64,000 bases of DNA from Tetracentron sinense (Eukaryota > Streptophyta > Magnoliopsida > Trochodendrales > Trochodendraceae), in contig CM026560.1 of NCBI GenBank assembly GCA_015143295.1, positions 5,582,501 through 5,646,500 on the forward strand. The letters run 5' to 3'. Position 1 is the first letter of the stretch. The number at the start of each line of letters is the position of its first letter. The notes under the pieces are model-generated. The model was not told the origin of the DNA and did not search any database. It saw only the letters and a list, made by a program, of their open reading frames with translations. The position numbers were made by a program, and so were the translations under genes. Below are positions 35,001-47,000 of this stretch, one piece after another.

Positions 35001-38000
35001 GTGAGGTTATAGCTAGGGCTGACCTCTCTAAATTAATAGGAGTATGCATGGCACACTGTCTACTCGCTTCAATTTGAACAAAGGCATAAACATGATTTAA
35101 TGATGGCAACTCATCCTTACTCAGAATTTGAACTCAAGACAGTTTGAAATCTGAGTTCAACCTAGCGAAGAACTTAAATATCCTGTCCTGATCCACAAAT
35201 CGTCGATACTGTTCACCATCAGCAGCATGCACTGGCTGAAACATATGATAGTGATCCAACTTTCCCACATGGCTTAAAGACTGTCATCCTGTCTCTGGCA
35301 AGCAGTTTGTCTCAATGGATGTTCTGTTATTCCTCTTCAGGGAAGAATGGTAATATTGAAGAGATTCACCTTCCTCTCCCAATCTTTTTGTTTTTGTTTC
35401 CCGTTCTATGATTCAGTCATATATTGACTATTGTTCCTTCTTCTTCATCTCTGGGTCCATTGGTGGTGACTGGTGAGAACAAGGAGCTTAACACTTATTC
35501 CAAGTGGTCTATGGTAAAGACTACAACAGTTGAGCAACCTTCTCATCCTGTAAAGTGGATTCAAAACCCTCTTCTGGTAAGTCTTCAGTCTTCACCCTCT
35601 CCTTGTACACTTGATGTGAGGATGTCCCTATTGCCTTACACTGTTACACAAAGGAAAACATACTTGTACAACTGTTCATCCTATTTCACATTTCGTTCCT
35701 ATGACTTACTTTCTTCTCTTCTGCGAGCCTTTGTTTCCGATGTCTTTATTGTCTATTCTGAAAAGTATGAAAGAAGCTCTACAATAGTATCAGTGAAGCC
35801 ACATGGGAAGAAATGAAGGCTCTCACTAAAGACAATACTTGGAAATTTTTTTTTATAAAAGAAACACCACCTAGTGGGGAGGGGGGTTCTACCATAAAGA
35901 AAACAAAAAGGATTATAGCCTAATATGAAATAAGGTAGCCTTATCAGTCTGAAGGATACCCTTCACCATGACAGACAACTCAGTCAAATCCCTGAAGACA
36001 TGACTCCTAGAAGTATTGCAAGCTTCTTTCGTCAAAAAGTCAGCACATTGGTTGTTTTCTTAGAAAATGTGTTAAAAAATCATATTACATTTAGCCGGTA
36101 GCAGAATAATATAATTCGGTCAATACCAAGCCCTCCAAGGAATTTCTCCAACTCCATTGATCACAAAACTATCATGATCTTTTTGAGTCACTCTCAACCA
36201 CGATATTTTGAATTTCCAAGTTATAAGTTATCCCATAACATACAACCATCATAAATAGCTCTGATTTCAACCAAATTTTTGGAACCGACTCCATAAAAGG
36301 AGTGATAAGTCAAAATCATTTTATCATTAGCATCATGGATAATTCTCCCACCTCCACTAGTTCCGGGGTTATCCCTGGATGCTCCATTTATATTTTGTTT
36401 GAACCAACCTAGAGAAGGAGATAACCATTTAGTAACAATAGGTCTTTTAACCTTAGGAATGGAGGAAGAAATCTGGAAAATAAGACTTGGAAACTTGTTG
36501 ATCGTCCTAAGGGGAAGAAACTAGTGGGATGCAAGTGGGTGTATACCGTGAAGTATAAGGCTAATGGAATTGCATATAGGTATAAGAAATGACTAGTTTC
36601 CAAGGGATTCTCTCTCCAGGGTTTCAAGTTTAGAATCACGAAGGAAAGGTGTGTAGATTAAAGAAGACAATCTATGGCCTAAAGCAATCTCCTAGAGCAT
36701 GGTGTGAAATATTTAATGGAGCAATGAGGAAATTTGGGTATGTCAAAGTCATTTAGTTCACATTCTATTTGTGAAGCACTTGGGAGGCACAACTACAAGC
36801 TTAATCATCTACGTGGATGATATTAAGGATTTTGGACCATTAAGGCACTTCCTTGGAATTGAGGTTGTCAGGTCAAAAAGGTTAATCTTCATCTCCCAAA
36901 GGAAGTAAGTTCTAGACTTATTACGATACATTGGCAAACTGGGTGTACAACCAGTTGATAATCCCATGTAAGCTAACAAAAAACTTGATGACGAAGGTGA
37001 CGAAACTTTAGAGGATATTGGAATGTTGCAGAGGCTGGTTGGAAGGCTTATTTACTTGTCATTGACACAACCAGATATCGCTTATGCGGTAAGCGTAATT
37101 AGCCAATATACGCATAAGCCTCAGACTATCTATTTGGAGGCAGCTAAGAGGATATTCTACATCTTAGTCAGTAATAGGAAAATAGTTTATGTTTGGTAGA
37201 ATGGTCGCTTACAAGTGAAGGACTAAACTGATGTCGATTAGGCATGCTCAGTTACAGACATGAGATCTACTTTAGGCTATTGTACATTTGTTGGTGGTAA
37301 TTTGGTTACATGGAAAAGTAAAAAATAAGTAGTTGTTGCAAGATCTAGTTTTGAAGCAGAATACAAGGAGATGATTCATGGGGGTTGTGAGTTTTTAAGG
37401 ATTAAAATTCTAATGGCAAAGCTTGATCTTCCAGTCTAGTCAGATATGAAATTGTACCATGAGTCTGTGATAACGAGGCAATTATTGTTCACAATCATGT
37501 CCAACATGACTGATAACATATTGAAGTTCATAGACACTTTTTACAGGAAAAGGTTGCTTCCGAAGTGTTGAGTCTTCCTTATGTCAGGAGAAAGGATCAA
37601 TTTGCAAATAATTCTCACGAAAGTAGTAGCATCAAGTCGGCATCATGGACAAGCTGGGCATGCGAGATATCTACGTTGTGCTTGAGGGGGAGTGTTGTAA
37701 GGGGCCTAATAAATAAGTCCATTGCTTCTTTATGGTTCTTTTTGCCAAGGATCATTATTTTTGTTTAGTTTCTTTATTACTTATAAGCTTTGATGTACTT
37801 AACAGCATTTATGTCCTTTTATTTCATTAGTAGTAGTGCTGTAAACGGAGCCTATTCGAAGCAGATAGTGGTATATCCTAATTCGATTACCCTATTCAAC
37901 TATCCGAATTCGATTTACCCTATCCGACTATTCGAATTCGATTACTCTATCCGATTATCCGAATTCGATTCGATATCTAATGGATAGTGAAAAAGAATAT

Positions 38001-41000
38001 TTGTATTTGTCTTTGACTAAAATTTTCAAATTCAGATTATTGGATATTATCCAAATACTTTTATAATAAAAAAACATAAACCCTAATCATCTTTTTCTGT
38101 CTATGTGTTCCTTATAAACCCTAAACAAAAAGGGAAAAAAGCAAATTCAGTTGTAAAATACGAAATTGAGGCTTTTATTGTAACTTGATGGAAGGGATTA
38201 ATGAATCACACTTAGATTGAATGAAAAATTTCTCAATATTATGTTTTAAGATGCAAGTAATCATACCCACCAATGAAAATCAAACCCAACAAAAAATAAA
38301 GGAGAAAGGAAAGAGATGATGAAGAAGATGGAGGAATACCATAATTTGTAGCTCAAGCCACTTACATGGATTCAAACAAGAGTTGTGATGGTGTTTGATG
38401 TTTCTACTGCCTAGATGAATCGCGGATGCCGGTGCTCTTTACTTTGCCTATTTCGTTTGAATCTCGACCTGATTTTTCCCCAAAACACTATTCCCTTCCT
38501 CTCACTATGGTTGGCCTGGTGCTTTCAGTTTTCCTTGCATATGTAACGCCACCGTGCTTTTGCCTATCATACATAGGGTTTGAGAGTTCAGAGAAGAGGA
38601 AAGAGGAAAGAGGAGAGGAGAGGAGAGGAGAGGAGAGGAGAGGAAGGAGTTAGATGTTTTTATCCATTTTGGAGAGGAGAGGACTGAACCGCAGAAGTGA
38701 GACGCCAGCGAGGAGAGGAGAGGATAGGAGAGGAGAGGAGAGGCACGACCTAAGATGCTCTCAAGTGTTATGGTTTGTTGGTTGGTTTGTAAGGAGTGTT
38801 TATATTAGTTATATAATTACGTTACTACTCTCGTTTAAGTAAGAGAATTACATCTAAACCCAAAAAAATTTGTTAAAGGGTTATAATACTATAAGGCATA
38901 TGCGAAATAAAAATATAATATATGTTTTTTATTTGGTCAGATATTTAGCGGATCGGATAGTGGACTATCCGTATCTGCTTTGTTTGAGTGTATCCGAATC
39001 CAAACTATCGGATACCTATTCAGATAAATATCTCCGCTTAAACAGATTTGGATATCCGTGAGTATATCCGTTTATAAAATTGAAGGCGGGTTACATTTGT
39101 ACTTCACATTAAGTCTGAAGATCAATTAATCGATGTTTTGACTAAGGTCTTGGTGGTTCTCAATTTCGTAGTATTGTTGGCAAGTTGGGCATGAGTGATA
39201 TCTACGGACCAACTTGAAGGCGAGTGTAGACTACTTCTCTTATTATGTGTTGCTTTTATGTCCTATACTTTTAATAGTGGTATTCTATTAATATCTCTTA
39301 TATACTAATAGTATATCATAGTTCTTAAAAGCGCCGTTTGAGGTAGTCGCCTAAGCGAATAGGCGCTCTGATGGGCTTAGGCGACTGTCCACCTAGGCGG
39401 TCATTATTAAAAATCTGATTTATGTAATATATTGTTTAAGGGTATAAAAAAATTATTTTATTTAAATATGGTAGTTTGGTCAACAAAAAAAACACGCTAT
39501 TTTATATACTTGTGTCTTTTAAGTTTTACCATATAATATGTTAAGTTTTGTATATCCAACAAAAAATATTTGCAGATAGAAGAAAAAAGAAAGACCGTAC
39601 AATATTAAGTATGTTTCTCTCATGTTAACTTAGTCCTCTATTTCACTTCAATGAGTGGACCAATTGGTTTCTTTCTCTCTCTCTCTCCCTCTCCCATTCC
39701 CTCTCCCTCTGTTTGTGGGTGGACCATATGATTACCCTCTGTTTTTTGCATGGTTGTTAAAGGTGTTGCCTAGGCGATTAAGCATATAAGTGAGTTCATT
39801 TCACTCATAAGCCCATTTTAAAGTTTTTAATTTTAAAAAAAAATAAGTATAGGCTCCATAATTATATATATTTTACTTATTAAATTTTTTTTTATTACGT
39901 TTTTTTGGACATAATCGAGAAGAAGAAAGAAGAAAGGAGAAATGAGAGTAAGCGGTACAACCTCCCCTCTCTTCGTTGTTCGACAGTCATATTGACTATC
40001 ATGCTATTTATTTGTTTTTTATTCAGTTTTGCACTCTCCTCTCTCTCTCTCCCTCTCCTTCCCCCCCTCTCTCTCTCCCTCTCATGTTCGGTTATCACTG
40101 TAAATTGTTGTTTTTCTGTTTTTATCCCTGACAGTCTTTCTCTCTCTCTCTCTCTCTCCTATCGATATTCATTGTACTCTTTTGTTATGTTTTTTTTTGA
40201 TTCCCAACAGTTTTAATCCATCTTTATTATTCCTAGAGTTGTCTTCGAGGATAGTTCTATCAAAGTGCATATTGACAATTGAGTTTTTGAAATTTATATG
40301 AATTGTAAGGCCCCTTATTTAAGGAAATGCAGCATACATAGATCTCATATTCGAGGAAATTTTCTAGTGCAAAGTGAAAGTATGCCTCTTTTTAATTTTA
40401 AAAACAGTTCTTGGGGGGCATACATCGAATCCTAAGATTTGACTAGTCCTAATTGATTTTATTAAATGAAGGATAAAACAATCACCTTCGAGACTTTGAA
40501 GTAGAAAAGTCTTTTCTACGATTTGAAGGATAGAACAATACCTGCAAAACACCGCAAGTAAAAAGTCTCATTCGCGATTCACACGAACCTTCTTTAATGC
40601 TTTAAAGTTATTCTCCAATGGAAGCTAATGGCCCTTCCAATTCCAAGCTCTACAAACTTTTCTTCTTTTCTTGAATACAAGAATCTTTCTTGATCAATAA
40701 AGATTTAATTTTGATGTAGAAAGAATCGATCTTGATTTGAAAGAACTATTCTTGATCTTCAAAGAGATCAAACCAAACCAAGGAAGAAGATGGGGGAGTG
40801 TTGACTGCACAACCCAAGAGAGAGAGAGAAGAGGGCGTAAGCTTTTTGGGAGAGAGAGAGAGAAAATCAAATTCTTTTTTGTGTTGGACGTTCCACTAGG
40901 CTTTATTTATAGACCCCTTGATTGCTAACTTGTAGCTCAAAAGAAAAACCCCTTTCTAATTCTAATCCAATTAGAATTCTTTCTTTAATTCTTTAATGAT

Positions 41001-44000
41001 AATCCCTAATCCAATTAGGATTTAATCAAAATAGAAACTAACATTATCCATTCCCTATTTAATAGGAAACAATTAGTAACCAACTAATCTAATCCCTACT
41101 TTATAGGAAATCATTAATTAGTGACCAACTAATCTATTCCAACTTTGTAGGAGATAATTAATTAGTAACTAATTAATTGGATAATGCCATAAGGAAGTGG
41201 GCGTCCCACCCTAGGTGGGCCCCACAAACCTCACGCCCCTTTTGGAGTTTCAAACTCCTTGATGGTCAATTTTTGATCTTTATCAAAATCCCATATGGGT
41301 CCTACCCCTTTAGTTAATCACATCTTATGTGATTATACCTATAAGAGCTTCACTATAGTCTGTACCATATAGTAAATTACATGGAGAAATTAAATTAATT
41401 TAATTCTTAATTAAATTAAAAGCTTTAAGAAGGTCCTAGTGTGTGGGATCTAATGGGATCTCCTATTTCCAGTTGTGGGATCAAGAGCTTTACGTGATTG
41501 GTTGAGCCTTGTTGTTAGGAAACACATTCCTAAATTTCCATTAGGATCTTAGAATTTCATCGAGGTCCCTGGACTTCCACTAATCACAATAATGTCCATT
41601 AACACAATGTGACTAACCCCCATAAAATAGAGAATTACTTGCAGGTATTATCTATTACAAGATTTGTTTACATACATGTCCTTCCACCATCCAATATTGT
41701 TATAAGCTTACGGGACAATATCTTATAGTGTCTGTAATCCCTAGCTTATATTGAGAACTCTCTCTCTTTGATACTTTTAGTCAAACTTGGACTTTCAAAT
41801 ACTATTTGAAATTCTTTAAAATAAATAATAATACTTATTACTTTTCTTTTACATAGAAAATAACATTTTTGATAAAACTATTTCATCGATAAACACCAGT
41901 GCTGGTTTTCCAAGTTTGGTTTGACAAGTATGAATTCAATATAAATTACTCTAGATGAAGAGTGGTGGAATCCTTGTTGAGCGTGCACACACTTCTTCAA
42001 GTATAGCGTACATAACCCAACGAGCCCGTATCAAGTCCGGTGTGTTGGACATTGACAATTGGCTACATCAAAGCTATATAAGCAAATACTAGAGAAGATG
42101 TCGACCTCTCAGGTTAAGTCCATTCTGTCAAATGGACTACCCTAAAAAAATAGACAGTATATTTCTAAGGGTATCCATTATGTGATCCTGTTGTAATATA
42201 AGTACTTGTTACTTATATCTACATCTTAGTCAAGAGACTCTTCTCTCAGTGATTGAGATTCATCACTCCATGATATAGAACTAACCATGTGTAAGTTAGT
42301 AGGAATACATTGTCCAGATGTATCCTAAATAACTTAGAACAATTTTAGGTCTACAAGGAACCTGAAAACCATATCTCCTTAGCGTTTGGTTTAGAACCAA
42401 TTGGATGATTTTCCTACAATGTTACCTAAGGGACAAAGTAGTCTCATCTTATGAGATACTTTATAATATATTACCCGATGTAAAAGACAATGTGTGAATG
42501 TAAAGATGCTATATTAATAAAGTAGATAAATACAAGTCCGGAATGACTTTTATGGGCATAAATGTCTAATTCAAAGGAGTTCATTAGGCGATGCCTTGGG
42601 CGCCTCAGGCTATCGCCTTAAGCGTCCATGGGGTTTGTTGTAACGCCCCGAACCCGCGCCTAGGGAATCAAGTTTCGAGATGCGCGTTCGTTCGTCAAAT
42701 CACGCAAGCGGAAGACTTTAACCGCGAAAATGCGGGAAATTTAAACATTTATCAGATGCTTCTAAAAAGCAAATAACACTTGTCATCACAATAGCCATCA
42801 TACAAACCATATACTTGTATTATTTACATCAAGTTTGTTTTATAAAAGTAGGCGCCTCTATCACGCCGGGTACAATTTGTAGAAGCTTCCAAAATGTCCA
42901 GTTGGACTTTTCACTTACTGGTCAGCAGCTCCGAGATCTACTGATATAAAAAGTCAGTGAGCTATGAAGCTCAATAAAACCACAATCTTTCTAAATTATT
43001 TTCCACATAATAATACGCATCAATAATGATATAATAAACAGTTCAATTTGCATGTTACAGTAAAATAGAACAATATATAATAAACTGTGACTCAAGATCA
43101 CTTAGGGTTATGTTACCCTAACCGAGATTCCCAACCTCATATTACTTTCCAATTATGGGGTTCAGTTATGAATGTATTCATATTACTAAGTTATCATTTC
43201 AATCATCAATCATGTTTCATTTCGAGTCCTGAGACTCTATTAACTGGCCACAACCCACAAATGTTCAGCTTAAAGTCTCTAAATCATAACAATACATAAA
43301 GTCATTTAGACTCACACACACTGTTCCGGCTTTCATTCGAACACGACCAAACCTTAGGTATACCAACCCAACTGGAATCTGACGATTCCATACTGAACCT
43401 TGAGTACACCAACTCAGACAAATACACCAACCCTGAGTATACCGACTCAGACCACTTCGTATCCGAAGCTTACACACACAACATGAGCATTCACCCAATA
43501 AGGACATACTTTTCTATTCAATTGACTGGCAACATCTACCGTGTATTCTCCGCCATCACCCTGGGTATCAGTCATGAAGGAACCCCGACCAACCTGCCTA
43601 CCGTCATCTTCTGACTAGTCTACGGAGGAACCCCGACATCTTTACCAATGCCGTCATATCCTGACGTTCCACTTAGAAGGGACCCTGATAGACACGATGC
43701 CGACATCTTCTGACCCACCCAGAAAGGAACCCCGGAATATACACTATCTGATGTTCCGCCATTTTAAACTGCCTAGGACTCCAACATCTCCTGACTATCA
43801 GTCACGGAGGAACCACAGGCCATGCATGACACCTCTACTCCTGACTAAGTTCCAAGATGCACCACGGACAACATAGACCACAGACTGACATCTCCCGACT
43901 ATCAGTCACGGAGGAACCCCGGGCCTTACTGGACACCGTCTCTCCTGACCTAGTCAAAGAGGAACCACGGACTATACTTAACCCTGGTTAGATTTTCTAA

Positions 44001-47000
44001 CCACAGGTTAACCCCAGTTAACCTAAGCCTCGCTTGATTAACTGAAATACTTGGGTCTCGCGCCTGTGAACCAACTCCGGTAACACACTGTCCCGTTAGG
44101 GAACGTTTCCAAGCTAATGGATGTCTTCATAGTCTTACACGACATGCAAAACAACTTTTTCACCCTAGAGTGGCGATACAATTTACCCGGGACCCGATCT
44201 GGGATCCTCGATGGACTACATAAAATCACAACATCACATAGGGGTCTCTGATCCTTTTTCATTCACGCTAAAAGACATGCATATACTTCAGATAAAAGAA
44301 TATAGCAAAATAAGGGAAAAAAGAGAAGAAAAGAGGGGTTTTACTTGCTTCACGCTTTTCAAGGCAGCTAGTGCAAAAAGAGGCACCGCCAACACGTCCG
44401 GGAGGGCGATCAACCCCAAGATAAAGCTCCTCCCTCTCTAACTTTCACTTTCTCTCTCTACCTTTTTTTTCTCTCTCTCTACATGCAAATCGAGGCATTG
44501 GAGAAGAAATTAGACGCCGCCAACGCGTCGGGGATGTCAAAAAACCCTAAGGGGACCTCCCGTTTCCTGTCTTGCTCTTCCTTTCTCCCTCCTCTTTCTC
44601 TCTCTTCCTTTCTCTCTCCTCACTTTCTCTCTCTAAAAGGTTCGGACAGCCTTCTGTCTCTGCAGAAATTGTGAGAGAATGAGGGTTTTAACCCTCTTTA
44701 TAAGTAATGGGATGGGATCATGTGCAAAAGCACATGACCAATAAGGTAAGGAGAGTTGACCGGTCAACTCGTTTGACCGATTGACTGTTTGACCAATTTT
44801 TGAATTTTTTTGCATTTACGATATCCGAAACCCTACTACATAGAGTCCGATTTTGACGAAACTTTAGGTGACCGAACTTGGGATAGTCCGACACCCACTG
44901 TAAAATTTTCGGGAAGAAATACTGAGTTTTGACACCTGCACTTTAGTCCAGAAGAAAATTGCAAAAATTTTCTGATTTCGGACACAAAACACGTTGTTGT
45001 TTCTTCATATGAGACAATTAACTGCTGAAATGACATACGATCGTCCTCACGACTGACCGGCACGCTGTGGTACCAGCCGTATGGATTTCTATTAGAATCT
45101 TCAACAATTATGGAGTCTCACTAAATTTCGGAAAAATCTGGAATTTCCTGGTTTTTTCGATTTTCTTACATTTAAGACTCTCGCGGTCTCGCGAATCGAT
45201 ACGCGATGGAACTGCAACGATAGGTGATCGTCTAGATAGTCGACCAGCACATTGTGCACGATTTTCGAGGAAAAATATTGAAGTTTTACTAGTACAATCC
45301 AATCCCGAACAAAACCCACTTTTTATCAATTTAACACATAATTAACTACTTAATCTCCTTTAAGGACCCATAAACACATAATTTTATTATATTAAAATTC
45401 CGGGTCGTTACATTTGTCGCCTTGACAACCATGTAGTATACCATTAGTAGAGGATTAGTGAGTTTCCTGCCTTGACTTGGGGATGCCTATCAATCTTGTT
45501 TCTAGAGAACACGGATTTGGGACTCAGTGGTGGATAGAATAAACAGAAGATTGGCCAATTGAAAATCTCTGTATTTCTCTAAAGGAGAATTTAAGACATA
45601 CTCCGGATTAGTTTGATGCATGGATCTTTTTTATTCAGTTGTTTTTCTTGTTCTTTACCTTTTTATTTTTTTGGCTCACCATTTTAGCGGCCTCTTCTTC
45701 CTCTTTGCTTTTGTTTCACCCCGTATCTCCTTTAGATTGATTTTTAATCTTCATTACCAAAAAAAATGGAAATTTATTTGGATTTGCTGGTGGTTTAAGA
45801 GATCTGAGAAGTGAGAACTTATGTTGTGAGTGGGAGTGGGAGTGGCTGTGGACTTAATTAAGATGGTTTTGTTTACCATAGATATTAAATGGACAAAAAA
45901 GTAGAATTTAAGACATTGCATAACTTCTTTCCTTTGTGAATCTCTGCCCCGTTCTTGAGATGAAAAGTTGAAGTTTCTTGTCTCTTATAAATTGACCTTT
46001 TATTTTGTAGGAGTCCCGTCGACGCTTTGACAAAGCCACACATGTTTATGATCAGGTAGTCTTTTATTAGATTCTATTTGTACTCCCATTGTATAATTGT
46101 AACTTTATGCATCATTTGATTCATCCTAAAATTAGCTAGAGTTATTTAACAACAGTTTTGCTTCATTAACGCTAGTTCTTTTTATTCTGAACTCCGATGA
46201 TCTGGCAGTCTGACTTATTTCAGGAGTCCATAGCATATTTCTTTTCTATCGCGTCATTTTCGGTGCACTCTAGAATTATGAATTCTGTCAGGATTCTTTG
46301 AATTGGCCAAACTAGTTGCATCTCTTCACCACCTAAAAATCCAAGTCTGTTTGACCTGGTTTGCTATAAGCATCATCATCAAATTCTTTTGTCCTGGATC
46401 CGGTTACTGGCACTAGCCACTAGCTTATTCTGCTTTCCATTTCCTTCCAGTTGTCTCATGTCTGATGAACTCAATGTAGAGCAAAAGAAAGAGAATTGGT
46501 GTGATAGCAACTATACTGGTTTTGCTATTACAGCCCAATTGATGGACACTACTTGGATCACACTGACCCCAAATTAGAAGCGCCCATGATATGACTTTTT
46601 TTAAGCTACACCAAATGTTGGTTGATAGCAAATATGATTCTCAACTTTTTTTTTTGATTGGTAAAAAGGCAATTATATAAAAGAGGAGAACAAGATATAG
46701 AGGGGTTCACAAGAAGAGTGAACTCGATATGAAACTAAACACAAAAGAAGAGATCCTGAGAGAACAAAGATAAATATAGAGGCAAATTCTTGCAGAAAGA
46801 AATAAAACTATGATCTCCAGTTTTCTAGCCCAATAACCCTGGTCTCTCTTGCAGAGAGCCAAGATGAAAGAAGACGCATAGCCCTTACGCAAATCTGATC
46901 TTGATCAAGGGATGAGAGTTCGAATACTCTCCGATTCCTCTCCTTCCAAATGGACTAGACAATAACCCTTGGGATAAAGCTCCGGGCTTCCTCCAAACAA

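Larger units (their letters stand above)
32993..37840 (+). mobile_element. Ty1/copia retrotransposon with internally inverted segment, decayed
   Basis: Left LTR at 32993-33248 (starts TGTTGTAACAGGCC), primer-binding site TGGTATCACTA at 33250, polypurine GAGGGGGAG at 37684, and right LTR from 37693 (TGTTGTAAGGGGCC), truncated at about 37840. These and the RT/RNase H (36485-37560) are on the plus strand. The gag, protease and integrase block (33285-35275) is on the minus strand. A LINE fragment interrupts the RT at 35846-36484. The LTRs and order identify the copia superfamily; stops and shifts are many. Confidence 0.75.
42639..45412 (-). mobile_element. Solo LTR (2,774 bp), TGTAAC..GTTACA family, with 5-bp TSD
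   Basis: Begins TGTAACGCCCCGAACCCGCG and ends GGGTCGTTACA, with TTTGT at 42634-42638 and 45413-45417. Ends TG..CA and a 5-bp duplication define an LTR; no coding sequence is inside. On the minus strand a TATA-like CTTATAAAG lies at 44696-44704, so the LTR is probably in that orientation. It also contains an irregular tandem array (43500-43985) and the palindrome GTTGACCGGTCAAC (44755-44768). It is a relative, not a close copy, of the LTR at 15690. Confidence 0.85.
39305..45445. mobile_element. hAT-like MITE split by nested insertions
   Basis: The left end ACTAATAGTATATCATAGTT..AAAAGCG (39306-39336) matches the complement of the right end near 45418-45445 (ACTAATGGTATACTACATGG, then TTGTCAAGGCG). 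Both ends lead into CGCCTAGGCG-rich sequence (39345-39400, 42585-42625), as in the intact relative at 59151-59981. A further half-end lies at 39750-39775. Between the ends are a dispersed LTR-like repeat and a solo LTR. Confidence 0.55.
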
